DNA from: Spirochaetales bacterium Spiro_10
GTDB taxonomy: Bacteria; Spirochaetota; Spirochaetia; Treponematales; Treponemataceae
Direction: 5' to 3'
Length of the DNA: 49,664 bases
NCBI GenBank assembly: GCA_001604405.1
Contig: LVBL01000004.1
Coordinates: forward strand, 1-49,664
Part shown: piece by piece, positions 22,582-31,093 of the stretch
Numbering within the stretch: position 1 is the stretch's first letter
Layout: each line of letters opens with the position of its first letter
Notes under the pieces: model-generated
What the model was told of the DNA's origin: nothing
Databases searched by the model: none
The model's input: the letters and a program-made list of their open reading frames with translations, nothing else
Position numbers and translations under genes: made by a program

Positions 22582-24066
22582 CTATTCCGCCGCGCCCACC
22601 GGCGAGCCGGCCTCCGCGTCTTCCGCCTCGCGTTCGGGCGGCAGCGTCACGACGGCCGCCGACGTCAGCCGGCTCAGGTGCGAGCCCGCCTTGCTGCCGT
22701 CGCCGAGGCCCAGCGTCGACACGGCGACGCGGTTGACGAGTCTGGTGACGTCCGACAGGCCCCGCCGCTCCCGGTATCCCCAGGTCGCGTGGATGGCGTA
22801 CGGCTCCCCGTTAACGTCGCCAAGATAGAGCATGATATGGCCGGGAAACCGGAGCAGAGTCGCCCCGGGGACCGCGCCGTTCGCGAGCAGGTCTTTCTTC
22901 GCGACCTCGGACACATCGGCGGAGAAACCGTCAACGGGACGCCCGACCATTGCCTGCCTCGAGGAATTCCTCGGGATGACGATGCCGACGGTGGAAAATA
23001 TCTCGCACAGGAATTGCGAGCAGTCGCGCTCGCCGAAGCCGCCGCCCCACCCGTAGGGCGCGTGGAGAAGCTTGAACGCCTGTTGGTAGACCGTGCGCGG
23101 CGTATAGGGCAGGAAACCGTCCGACACGTCGCGCGCGTCAATCCAGGCGACCGTCTCGGCAAGAGTGCCGCCTTCGTCGCGCGTGAACAGCGAGACGCGG
23201 AGGACCCCGGGACGCGACGCGGAATCGGACGCTTCGGACCGATAGAGAAATGCGCCCATGCGGACATATCCGAGAAAGCGCGTCTTCCCCTCGTCCGCGA
23301 AGAGGTCGGCGCGCGCGGCCGTGACCACGAGGGGATCGCTCCGGCGGTATCGCGCGAAAAAGGAGTCGGGGTCCGTGAAGGCGACGTCGTCCGCGCTCAG
23401 CCAGCCTGAAACGAGTTCGGTCGTCGCGTAGAGCCAGGAGCCGTCCGCGCTTTCGTGCATGACGGCGACGGGAGTGCCCCGCTCGAGACTGCTCGCCTGC
23501 AGGTTGTCGACGAAGGCGTCTCCCGGGCCGTCGTAGAGAGGCTCGCGCGTCGGCAGGACGCGCATGTCGGATCTCCGGACGACAAATCCGTACCGGTACG
23601 CGACCGTCCCGGGCAGTCCGTTCGCGTTCTGGTCCCGGACGAGCGGCGCGAAAAACCCGTCGCGAGCCCGCTTTCCGTTCCGTTGGTAGACCTTCGCGCG
23701 CGAAAGCCAGGAGACGGTGTCGGACAGTTCCTTGCGCACCTCGTCGCCCGTCCGCGCGGGAAGCGTTCCCAGGTCGCGCGTCAGTTTCCGTCCGCGGATG
23801 GCCGCGTTGAGCGCGTCAACGCCGTCCGCGTCCAGGAGCAATCCGTCCGGGTCGGGATGGCGGGCAATCCAGTAACCGGGAGAGTTCATGTCCGCCTCGG
23901 TACCCGGAAGCAGGGCCGCGGTTCCGGGGTAGAGTTTCTCGCGGGGGACGGTAGCGCAGGAGGCGGCGCAGAGAGTCAGCGCGGTCAACGCGGTCAGCAA
24001 GAGCGCGAGACGGGGCATAGCACGGTGCGGGGCTGGCGACGCGGCGGTACGGCGGTGATTTCCCAT
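22582..24066 (-). CDS. SH3-containing NlpC/P60 (C40) peptidase, lipoprotein
   Basis: A 494-aa protein with a lipobox LCAASC near residue 37. The layout fits the YkfC/dipeptidyl-peptidase VI group: an N-terminal helical domain (about 55-160), two bacterial SH3 regions (about 165-310, with SWLYATTELVSGW and VAWIDARDVSDGF) and a C-terminal NlpC/P60 domain. The nucleophile Cys349 is in RDCSQF; GHIMLYLG and YAIHATWG supply the histidines. Such enzymes recycle or trim stem peptides with a free N-terminal L-Ala. ATG 24066 lacks a ribosome binding site but follows a promoter by 7 nt. It is divergent from an amidase gene. Confidence 0.9.
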   Translation of the reverse strand: MGNHRRTAASPAPHRAMPRLALLLTALTALTLCAASCATVPREKLYPGTAALLPGTEADMNSPGYWIARHPDPDGLLLDADGVDALNAAIRGRKLTRDLGTLPARTGDEVRKELSDTVSWLSRAKVYQRNGKRARDGFFAPLVRDQNANGLPGTVAYRYGFVVRRSDMRVLPTREPLYDGPGDAFVDNLQASSLERGTPVAVMHESADGSWLYATTELVSGWLSADDVAFTDPDSFFARYRRSDPLVVTAARADLFADEGKTRFLGYVRMGAFLYRSEASDSASRPGVLRVSLFTRDEGGTLAETVAWIDARDVSDGFLPYTPRTVYQQAFKLLHAPYGWGGGFGERDCSQFLCEIFSTVGIVIPRNSSRQAMVGRPVDGFSADVSEVAKKDLLANGAVPGATLLRFPGHIMLYLGDVNGEPYAIHATWGYRERRGLSDVTRLVNRVAVSTLGLGDGSKAGSHLSRLTSAAVVTLPPEREAEDAEAGSPVGAAE

Positions 24067-24073
24067 AACGGCA

Positions 24074-24101
24074 GTTTTAGGCAGTATTGACGTTCTGTCA
24101 A
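24074..24101 (-). promoter_or_regulatory. Leaderless-type promoter of the C40 peptidase gene
   Basis: On the minus strand TTGACA (24096-24101), 16 nt, TAAAAC (24074-24079), 7 nt to ATG 24066. Confidence 0.45.
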
Positions 24102-24116
24102 GGTAGCCGGTCGCGC

Positions 24117-24146
24117 TTCACGCGTTGTCGAAAAGAGGGGTATACT
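24117..24146 (+). promoter_or_regulatory. Leaderless-type promoter of the amidase gene
   Basis: TTCACG (24117-24122), 18 nt, TATACT (24141-24146), 8 nt to ATG 24155. Confidence 0.5.
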
Positions 24147-24154
24147 GGCGGGGT

Positions 24155-24862
24155 ATGCGAACACTATCTGTCGTCACGGTACCGCGACCGGCACGCGCGG
24201 TCATTGCACTGGCGTGGATTCTCGCCGCCGCGGGGCTCGCGGCCGAACGGCCCGCTACCGGTCCTGACGTACGCGCGTTCCCCATCCAGACTGAAACGCG
24301 CAAGGAGCTGACCAGGGAGTATGCGAAGGCCCACTACGGCATCGACGACTGGCGCCTCGCGGACCCGGCCCTGATCGTCGTCCATTACACGGGAACCGAC
24401 TCCGACGACCATTCGCTCTCCGTCTTCACGCCCGAGCGGCTTGCCGCCTCGCGCGGGGAGATCGCCGCCGGGGGAGACGTCAACGTCGGCGTCCATTACG
24501 TCATCTGGCGGGACGGCACGGTCTGGTCGCTCCTTCCGGAGGACGCGATGGGCCGGCACGCCATCGGCTACAACCACGTCGCGCTCGGCATCGAGATGAC
24601 CGGCTCAAGCGGCGAGCGCGTCACCGACGCTCAGATAGCCTCGTGCGCCGCCTTGATCGCCGATATCGCCGGACGCCGGGCGTCGATACGCTACCTCTGC
24701 GGCCATCACGAGTACGTGCAGGAGGGCCGCGCCCATCGCCGCCTCTACCGCGAACTCGCCCCGGACTACGCGCCCACCGTCAAGCATGATCCGGGCGAAC
24801 GCGTCATGGCGGCGCTGAGGAAGCTTCTGAAGGAAACGCACGGCGTCACGCTCGTGGATTGA
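24155..24862 (+). CDS. N-acetylmuramoyl-L-alanine amidase (Amidase_2)
   Basis: A 235-aa exported protein: signal peptide about 1-30 (cleaved near GLAA-ER), then an Amidase_2/PGRP fold. The first zinc ligand is His77 in IVVHYTG; VNVGVHYVIWRDGTVW and RHAIGYNHVALGIEM are the usual core strands, and LCGHHEY supplies the later ligand and catalytic residues. It cuts the bond between MurNAc and L-Ala. It shares an 88-bp divergent regulatory gap with the C40 peptidase, so sugar-peptide cleavage and stem-peptide trimming may be co-regulated. Confidence 0.92.
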   Translation: MRTLSVVTVPRPARAVIALAWILAAAGLAAERPATGPDVRAFPIQTETRKELTREYAKAHYGIDDWRLADPALIVVHYTGTDSDDHSLSVFTPERLAASRGEIAAGGDVNVGVHYVIWRDGTVWSLLPEDAMGRHAIGYNHVALGIEMTGSSGERVTDAQIASCAALIADIAGRRASIRYLCGHHEYVQEGRAHRRLYRELAPDYAPTVKHDPGERVMAALRKLLKETHGVTLVD

Positions 24863-24870
24863 GCGGGAAA

Positions 24871-25674
24871 CTACTCCAGCTTCGTGATGTCGGCCTCGAG
24901 GAGCCCCTTCAAACCTGACTCGAGTTCCTTCCGGTCAGAGGCGGAGATGATGCGGGCGCCCATGTCGTGAAGCCGGTCGAACTCCGGGCTTTTGACGTCG
25001 AAGGTCACGATGCTGACAAGCTGCGTCGAGGTTCGTATCGGGTTGTCCTCGGTGGACTTGTTGTTCCGGTTCGCGTATATCGCCTTCATCACCTCCTCGG
25101 GCTTCGGAGGATTCGTGTTCTCGCCGTCGGTCACCACGATGAGGCTGTTGAATATGGTCCCCGACTGCGCGAGGATCTCGCTTCCGCGCTCGAGGGCCTT
25201 GCCGATGGCCGTCGTGCCCTTCGGCTCGAAATTCCTGGCGTCGCACGCCGTCCGCATCCGGGCGATGCCTTCCTTGTCAAGGACGGTGAGCGGCAATACC
25301 GTTTTCACGCCCGAGCTGAAAGAGAGGATCGCGACGTTGACTCGGATGTCCGGCATCGAGACGGAAAGCGAGGCGAGATAGTCGGCAACCGTCCGGAGGG
25401 CGTTTGCGGCCTGCAGGTATTTGACCTCGCCGCCCGTTTGCGGACGGTTCGACATCGAGCCCGACACGTCCATCGCGATCACGATGGATATGCCGAGGTC
25501 GTCGACATAGTTCATCCCCGCCTTGAAATCGTCCCCGAACGAAAGCTCGTACCCGGCCTTCTTTGCCTGTTTGGACTGGCCTTGCGGATCCGTGACCGCG
25601 CCCGACGCGTCCCTGAAGCATCCCGAAAGAAGGCCGACTAAGAGGAGCGCCGCGGCCGCTTGCGTTTTTTTCAT
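24871..25674 (-). CDS. von Willebrand factor A domain lipoprotein
   Basis: A 267-aa lipoprotein (lipobox LLSGC, Cys19) with a vWA domain from about 60 to 250. The MIDAS metal site is intact: Asp69 in DVSGSMS, a Thr in the PKGTTAIG loop and Asp in VVTDGENT. vWA proteins mediate metal-dependent protein contacts. It is the last gene of the xpaC-telA operon; its start lies 3 nt after the stop of the binding-protein/OmpA gene, with GGAG inside that gene's end. It probably works at the outer or inner membrane with that partner. Confidence 0.9.
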   Translation of the reverse strand: MKKTQAAAALLLVGLLSGCFRDASGAVTDPQGQSKQAKKAGYELSFGDDFKAGMNYVDDLGISIVIAMDVSGSMSNRPQTGGEVKYLQAANALRTVADYLASLSVSMPDIRVNVAILSFSSGVKTVLPLTVLDKEGIARMRTACDARNFEPKGTTAIGKALERGSEILAQSGTIFNSLIVVTDGENTNPPKPEEVMKAIYANRNNKSTEDNPIRTSTQLVSIVTFDVKSPEFDRLHDMGARIISASDRKELESGLKGLLEADITKLE

Positions 25675-25677
25675 GCA

Positions 25678-27336
25678 CTACTCCAGCGAGATGAACTGGA
25701 CCTCGACGCGACGGTTCCTCGCGGGATCCTCCGGATCGATCGGGTTGTCCCATCCGCGGCCCTCGGTGACGATCCGCTCGGCGTCCACCTTGAACTTCTC
25801 GACCAGGAGCTTCTTCACGAACTCCGCGCGCTTCTTGGAGATGAGCTTCGCCTGCGCGCTCGCCTCGATGAACGCCTGGTTGCCCTTCGCCCGGTACTCC
25901 TCGACCTTGGCCGTGTCGAGGTGGCCGACGAGCTTGATGACCGTCGTCGCGAGGAACTCGGTCTGCTCGGTCACCTGCGCGAGCATCCGCATGTTGTCCT
26001 TGATCTCCTGTTTCTGCGAGGCGGGATCGAAATCGAGCCGCTGCGCCTCGAAGTAGAGCATGATGTCGTTGGTCAGGACGACGCGCTGGCTTTCGAGGTC
26101 GGCGATGTCGAACGAGGCCTTCTTGTTGAAGGAGTCGAGCATCGCGTTCTTCTGGTCCTTGTAGAGGCCTTTGGCCGCGATCGCGTCGATGACGGACGCG
26201 TTGATCACGCGCTCGGGATCGTACGAGGCCGACTGGGGCAGCGCGCCGAGCTGTTTGTAGTACTCCTGCGAGAGCAGGAATATCTTGTACGCGCCGATCT
26301 GGTTCGCGACGTCGAAGAACATCCGCGTCTCGGGCCAGTTCGCGATGTGCACGTCGTCGAGCATCGCCTTCGCCTCGCCGGGGCCAGAGAGCTTGTAGAA
26401 CTCGGCCATGCGCGAGTACGTCGCGGTTCCTATCGCCTGCGACCCTTCGATCATCGCCTCCACGAAGGCGGCCATCATCTCGGGCTTGTCCTGAAAGAGG
26501 TCGTTTCTGACGATATACGTGTCGGCGATCAGCTGGTTCGCGTCGCGCGACGAGATAAGGAGGCGCGAGCCGGCCACGTAGCTCGCGGAATTGGGATCGA
26601 CCACGTCGTTGATGAACGGCGTCCAGGAAACCCAGGCGACGATGCGCGAGTCGCCGCGGAACATCTCGAGCGCCTTTTCGCCGTCGTCGACCCACACGAC
26701 CTTCACGTCCTTTCCGGTCATCCCGTTTTGCGCGAGATACCACAGGAGCATGAAGCTGTAGGGCGTGTTGCTCGACGTGAGCACCACGCGGTCGCGGAGG
26801 TCGGCGGGCCGTTTGATCTCCTCTTTCACTATGATGCCGTCACCGCCCGAGGACCAGTCGAACAGGCCGAGGACCTTCGGCATGATGCGCTTGTCGGCCT
26901 TGAGGGCGTCATAGAGGAGCGGAAGGCTGTCCATCGGCGCCCATATGACGGGATAGCGGCCCGCCGCGTATCCGGACAGCTGGGCCGTCGCGCTCTCCTC
27001 GCTCACGAGCTCGACCGCGAATTTCCCCTTCTTGTAGAAAAGCGAGTCGCGGTTCGGCGCGGATCCGCCGTTCGCCGCGAACAGGGCCGCGTACCCGCCC
27101 CAGGTGTCGAGCGGTATCCGCAGAAGCGGCACGGGCCCGTCCCCGAGGTCTACGGTCGAAAGCTGATACCCGCCGATGCCGGTAACCGTCAGCGGCTCCG
27201 CGACCGCGTACTGAAGGTCGCCGCCCTTCTTCTGCCCGGCCGCGCCGCCCCGAGATCCGCCGGAAAGGGCCTTGTATCCGACCCCGACCGCTATCGCGAC
27301 GACGAGAATCGCCGCGCCGAGAAGTGCCCGCTTCAT
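25678..27336 (-). CDS. Periplasmic binding-protein / OmpA fusion
   Basis: A 552-aa protein with an N-terminal membrane anchor or uncleaved signal (about 4-22), a substrate-binding domain of the NMT1/SsuA-like type II PBP fold (about 45-350: LDTWGGYAALFAANGG, RYPVIWAPMDSLP, VLTSSNTPYSFMLLWYL) and a C-terminal OmpA peptidoglycan-binding domain (about 420-550: KKRAEFVKKLLVEKF, VTEGRGWDNP, ARNRRVEVQF). This domain pairing is known in databases as 'phosphate ABC transporter substrate-binding/OmpA'. The ligand is unknown. No transporter subunits are nearby, so it is more likely a sensor or scaffold tied to the wall. It overlaps telA by ATGA. Confidence 0.9.
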   Translation of the reverse strand: MKRALLGAAILVVAIAVGVGYKALSGGSRGGAAGQKKGGDLQYAVAEPLTVTGIGGYQLSTVDLGDGPVPLLRIPLDTWGGYAALFAANGGSAPNRDSLFYKKGKFAVELVSEESATAQLSGYAAGRYPVIWAPMDSLPLLYDALKADKRIMPKVLGLFDWSSGGDGIIVKEEIKRPADLRDRVVLTSSNTPYSFMLLWYLAQNGMTGKDVKVVWVDDGEKALEMFRGDSRIVAWVSWTPFINDVVDPNSASYVAGSRLLISSRDANQLIADTYIVRNDLFQDKPEMMAAFVEAMIEGSQAIGTATYSRMAEFYKLSGPGEAKAMLDDVHIANWPETRMFFDVANQIGAYKIFLLSQEYYKQLGALPQSASYDPERVINASVIDAIAAKGLYKDQKNAMLDSFNKKASFDIADLESQRVVLTNDIMLYFEAQRLDFDPASQKQEIKDNMRMLAQVTEQTEFLATTVIKLVGHLDTAKVEEYRAKGNQAFIEASAQAKLISKKRAEFVKKLLVEKFKVDAERIVTEGRGWDNPIDPEDPARNRRVEVQFISLE

Positions 27337-28397
27337 GCTTTCACCGCCAAGAGTTTGTTTTTCAGTTCATGCTCTATGTTGACGAGCTCGGCCTCGGCCT
27401 GAGCCCGCTTCGCCTTGCCCTCGCGCTGTATCCTGATCGTCTCCTCGATCGTCGCGAGAAGGTCCTCGTTCACCTTCTTGAGCGTCTCGATCTCGACGAT
27501 GCCCCGTTCCATCTCGGTCGCGACGGCGACCGTTCCCTGCTTGAGCATGTCCGAGTTTTTCGTGAGCAGGTCGTTGGTCGCGTCGGTGACGGCCTTCTGG
27601 ATCTCGACCGCCTTCTTCTGCCGCAGGAGGGTGATCGCGATGACGATCTGGCTCTTCCACAGGGGGATGGTCGTGAGAATGGAACTCTGGATCTTCTCGA
27701 CGAGGGCCTGGTCGTTGTTCTGGATGAGTCGGACCTGGGGCGCGGTCTGTATCGCCACCATGCGCGACAGTTTGAGGTCGTGGACCTTCTTCTCGAACCG
27801 GTTCAGGAACTGGTTGAAGTCGTTCAGCCGCTGCGTGTCCGCGGGATCGGCCGAGGAGGCGACGAGTGCCTCGAGTTCCGGCAGCCGCGTCGAGCGGAGC
27901 TCGTCGATCCTGAGCTGTCCGGCCGCGATGAACAGGTCGAGCTCCTTGAGATACTCGAGGTTCTTGTCGTACAGCTGGTCGAGCATCGTTATGTCGCGAA
28001 GGAGCTTCATGCGCGCCTCGCCGAGGCCGTTCAGTATGCGTTCGATGTGCGTCTCGAGCCGTTCGTAACGCGCGATGAACCGTCTCGCGCTGTTGATGAG
28101 TCTGGAAAAGAGGCCGCCGCCCGCTCCGATCGAGTCGACCTTGACATCCTTGATCTTGAACATCAGCTCGGTGAGGCTTTCGCCGACGTATCCGGTGTCG
28201 TGAGAGCGGATTTGCCCGAGCATGGTGTCTGCGAAGCCCGATATCCTGGATTGCGCGCTGACGCCAAATTGTATGACGGACTGGGAATCCTCGATGGATA
28301 CGCCCCGGGCGATCTCCTTCGCCTTCGCGAGTTCCGCCTCCGTCAAATTCAACGTGATGCGTTCCCCGTCCCGCACTCCTACCATGACTTCTGCCAT
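27333..28397 (-). CDS. telA: Toxic anion resistance protein TelA
   Basis: A 354-aa cytosolic, mostly alpha-helical protein of the TelA family. Helical blocks such as IPLWKSQIVIAITLLRQKKA and LLTKNSDMLKQGTVAVATE are the conserved core. TelA homologues are linked to resistance against tellurite and to cell-envelope-active compounds, but the mechanism is open. GAGGAG precedes ATG 28397. It follows xpaC, as in many genomes, and its stop overlaps the start of the binding-protein/OmpA gene. Confidence 0.95.
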   Translation of the reverse strand: MAEVMVGVRDGERITLNLTEAELAKAKEIARGVSIEDSQSVIQFGVSAQSRISGFADTMLGQIRSHDTGYVGESLTELMFKIKDVKVDSIGAGGGLFSRLINSARRFIARYERLETHIERILNGLGEARMKLLRDITMLDQLYDKNLEYLKELDLFIAAGQLRIDELRSTRLPELEALVASSADPADTQRLNDFNQFLNRFEKKVHDLKLSRMVAIQTAPQVRLIQNNDQALVEKIQSSILTTIPLWKSQIVIAITLLRQKKAVEIQKAVTDATNDLLTKNSDMLKQGTVAVATEMERGIVEIETLKKVNEDLLATIEETIRIQREGKAKRAQAEAELVNIEHELKNKLLAVKA

Positions 28398-28424
28398 CGT
28401 TTGCTCCTCTTTTCCTATATGTGT

Positions 28425-29024
28425 CTACTTTTCCGAAAGTCCTTCCATTTCAAGCGTCTTTTCGAGCAATGAAAGCTCCGTGTCGAGATCGAGCAGATCG
28501 TTCGAGAGAAGCCGCGCGAGCTGTTTTCCGAACGCGGCGTTTATCGTATCGAGCAGGCATTCCACGCGCGCGAGCGAGTCGCGTATGCCCGGGTCGGACA
28601 CGCTTTGCGACGATATCGTCACGTACTTGTCGAGGATGGTGACGGTCGAGTCCAGGTAATAGGACAGAAACTGGCGCGCGGTCTTGAGGTCGACCGGATC
28701 GCGCCTGATTTCGGCGAAGATGCGCTCGACGCTTTCGCTTATGGCCTCGACTTTCGACTTTGTCGGGGCGTCGGGGATTTTCCGCCCGTAGGCCCGTATT
28801 TCCCCGAGTTTCCGCCTGCCCTCCAGGAGGGCGCTTTCGAGATCCGCCGGTATCTCGTCGCGCTTCGCGGGCTTGACCCGGAACAGGAGGGCTCCGCCCG
28901 CGAACGCGAGCGCGCTTACGCCCGCCGCAACCGGAAGCGCGAAGTCCGCGAATACGAACGTGAGGATGAACGCGCCGCCCGATAGCAGCGCGGAAAGTAC
29001 CCAATCCGGCGAAGTGTCGCTCAA
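28425..29024 (-). CDS. xpaC: XpaC-like protein (5-bromo-4-chloroindolyl phosphate hydrolysis family)
   Basis: A 199-aa protein with two adjacent N-terminal membrane segments (about 8-50) and a helical cytosolic tail (ARQFLSYYLDSTVTILDKYV is the family landmark). It is the standard upstream partner of TelA. The start is a TTG at 29024 with AGGGGG 7 nt upstream; no suitable ATG exists, and extension to 29330 would pass the promoter. The operon order is xpaC, telA, PBP/OmpA, vWA. Confidence 0.85.
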   Translation of the reverse strand: MSDTSPDWVLSALLSGGAFILTFVFADFALPVAAGVSALAFAGGALLFRVKPAKRDEIPADLESALLEGRRKLGEIRAYGRKIPDAPTKSKVEAISESVERIFAEIRRDPVDLKTARQFLSYYLDSTVTILDKYVTISSQSVSDPGIRDSLARVECLLDTINAAFGKQLARLLSNDLLDLDTELSLLEKTLEMEGLSEK

Positions 29025-29045
29025 CGGCAGTCCCCCTGAGGCGTT

Positions 29046-29075
29046 ATTGTAGCGCGGATCAGAGGTTGTTATCAA
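29046..29075 (-). promoter_or_regulatory. Promoter of the xpaC-telA operon
   Basis: On the minus strand TTGATA (29070-29075), 18 nt, TACAAT (29046-29051). Confidence 0.55.
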
Positions 29076-29163
29076 GGAAGAACCGACACGAGGTTGGGTT
29101 TTCCCGCGCCCGTGTTGCCATTCCATATGCGGATTCCGGGTTTTGACCAATGCGGAAGAAAGT

Positions 29164-29193
29164 TTGACAAGAGCAATCGGGGCGTGCCATACT
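29164..29193 (+). promoter_or_regulatory. Promoter of the ATP-grasp/methyltransferase gene
   Basis: TTGACA (29164-29169), 18 nt, CATACT (29188-29193). The leader is about 48 nt. Confidence 0.55.
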
Positions 29194-29247
29194 GGTGAAG
29201 GTACGTACGGTTCGAAGGTACCGCATCTCGAGCAAACGGAACTACCG

Positions 29248-30954
29248 ATGAATTCGCAAAACAGGACTGGCAGTACAAAGCCGCGCATCGTAATAGTGGT
29301 CCATGAACGGACGGATTTGGCCAAGGACAAGTCGTTTATTGGCCAAATTGCGCAATGCTGGGAGAAAGAAGGCTACCGGGTCACGGTACTCAAGGGTACC
29401 GACACGTTTGTGGAGGCCGATATCGCCGTCCTTCATGTCGACATGACGGTGATCCCCGAGAAATACATGCGGTTTGTTCGTCGCTATCCGGTTGTCATCA
29501 ACGGCAAGGTCAAAAGCATAGCAAAGCGTCTCGTCAGCAGGAATGTCGTAACCCTTCACGACCACTGGAAAGGCCCTGTCGTGGTAAAAACCGACAGGAA
29601 CGCCGGCGGCAACCCGGAGACCAGATACATCAAATCCGGCACCCCCCTGTATCGGATCCGACGCAAGATGCGCAAGATCCTGCCATACTACTTTCACAAC
29701 AGACTCGACATAAATGATTACAAGATATACTGGTCAAAAGCGGACGTCCCTCTTCCCGTCTGGTTCAATCGCGGATTTCTCGTTGAGAAATTCACTCCGG
29801 AAATGAAGGAAGGACTGTACTGCTTGCGAATCTGGCTGTTCTTCGGGGACAAGGAATCAAACTCCGTATGTTACTCGAAGTCGCCCATAGTCAAGTCGAA
29901 CAATATCATACGGCGGGAACCGGCCGGTGAAGTTCCGGCGGAATTGCGGGAAGAACGGAAGAGGCTCGGGTTTGACTATGGCAAGTTCGATTACGCGATG
30001 GTCGACGGGAAGGCGGTCCTGTTTGACGCGAACCGGACCCCGTCCCTCGGCGAGTTGCCGCGGGAGTCCATGGCCGAGCGTTTCAAACTCCTTTCGGAGG
30101 GGATAACCGGCTTCCTCGGACGGCAGGAATCCGTCGTCGAGATATGGCCGGACATGGCCGAACAATGGAAGATGTACGCCCCGCCCTTGCGGCCTTCAAA
30201 GCAGGACGTGAAGTTGTTCACGTCAGCTCTTGCTCCTGTTCTGCGGAAAAAGGGCCCGATGCATTCCTTGATACTCGGGGTAACGCCCGAACTGTATCAT
30301 CTGCCGTGGCCGAAAGGAACGACCATAACCGCCGTGGATCATACACAGGCGATGATCGATCATGTGTGGCCGGGGGCGAAAGAGGAAGCCGTATGCGCGG
30401 AGTGGACCGCGATCCCGCTGGCCGACGGATCCTGCGACGTCGCCCTCTGCGACGGCGGGATGGTTCTTCTGAACTGGCCCGAGGAACACCTGCGATTCGC
30501 GAGGGAGATCCGGCGAGTCCTCAAGCCCGGCGGGTTGTGCCTGCTCAGGATATTCTGCCGCAACGGCAAAACCGAAAGCGCCGAGGCCGTCCTGAAAAAC
30601 TTCGTCGACGGCACAATACCTACCTGGAATCACTTGAAGCTCCGTCTCTGGCTCGCAATGCAGGAATCCCTGGAAGGGGGCATACAGCAGAAAAAAATGC
30701 TGGAAGAAATCCTGAAGGTCGTCCCCGACCTGGAACGCCATGCCGAGAAAATCGGATGGCCGGTCATACACATGAAGATGCTGAGAAAAACGAGCGACAA
30801 CTCCACGAAATACTTTTTCCCGAATCCCGCGGACCTGGAAGAACTGATGTGCGCACAAGCGGGCGGATTTGAACTGGTATCCACCCTTACACATCGGGGA
30901 GCGTTGGGCGAATTTTGTCCGTTAATCACGTTCAGGAAAACCGAAGGACTATAG
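29248..30954 (+). CDS. ATP-grasp / SAM-dependent methyltransferase fusion
   Basis: A 568-aa protein. The N-terminal half (about 10-300) looks like an ATP-grasp fold: PVVVKTDRNAGG (nucleotide-binding Lys and Gly loop), FLVEKFTPEM, LRIWLFFGDKES, and FDYAMVDGKAVLFDANRTPS with the metal-binding Asp/Asn pair at its end. The C-terminal half (about 340-510) is a class I methyltransferase: SLILGVTPEL as motif I, ITAVDHTQAMID as motif II, DVALCDGGMV and RVLKPGGLCLLRIF. A ligase joined to a methylase could make and cap an amide or ester on a small molecule or peptide; that is inference. GC content is visibly lower than in the flanking genes. The ribosome binding site is weak; ATG 29248 is the first after the promoter. 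Confidence 0.75.
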   Translation: MNSQNRTGSTKPRIVIVVHERTDLAKDKSFIGQIAQCWEKEGYRVTVLKGTDTFVEADIAVLHVDMTVIPEKYMRFVRRYPVVINGKVKSIAKRLVSRNVVTLHDHWKGPVVVKTDRNAGGNPETRYIKSGTPLYRIRRKMRKILPYYFHNRLDINDYKIYWSKADVPLPVWFNRGFLVEKFTPEMKEGLYCLRIWLFFGDKESNSVCYSKSPIVKSNNIIRREPAGEVPAELREERKRLGFDYGKFDYAMVDGKAVLFDANRTPSLGELPRESMAERFKLLSEGITGFLGRQESVVEIWPDMAEQWKMYAPPLRPSKQDVKLFTSALAPVLRKKGPMHSLILGVTPELYHLPWPKGTTITAVDHTQAMIDHVWPGAKEEAVCAEWTAIPLADGSCDVALCDGGMVLLNWPEEHLRFAREIRRVLKPGGLCLLRIFCRNGKTESAEAVLKNFVDGTIPTWNHLKLRLWLAMQESLEGGIQQKKMLEEILKVVPDLERHAEKIGWPVIHMKMLRKTSDNSTKYFFPNPADLEELMCAQAGGFELVSTLTHRGALGEFCPLITFRKTEGL

Positions 30955-31093
30955 GGACTGAAAGACCGGATCGGGCATTGTCGGATACCGTCCGCAAACG
31001 ATTGGGGCCAAGCTCGCGCGCCTGAATCACCTGCGTTAGTATCAAAGGGCATACGTATTAAGCGACATCTTCGCGCACGCTTCAGGTGTACTG

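Noticed and set aside
25277..27402. Long frames on both strands over the vWA and binding-protein/OmpA genes
   Set aside because: Shadow frames of GC-rich codons without recognisable domains.
29143..29247. Upstream start for the ATP-grasp/methyltransferase gene
   Set aside because: The promoter boxes lie inside this stretch.
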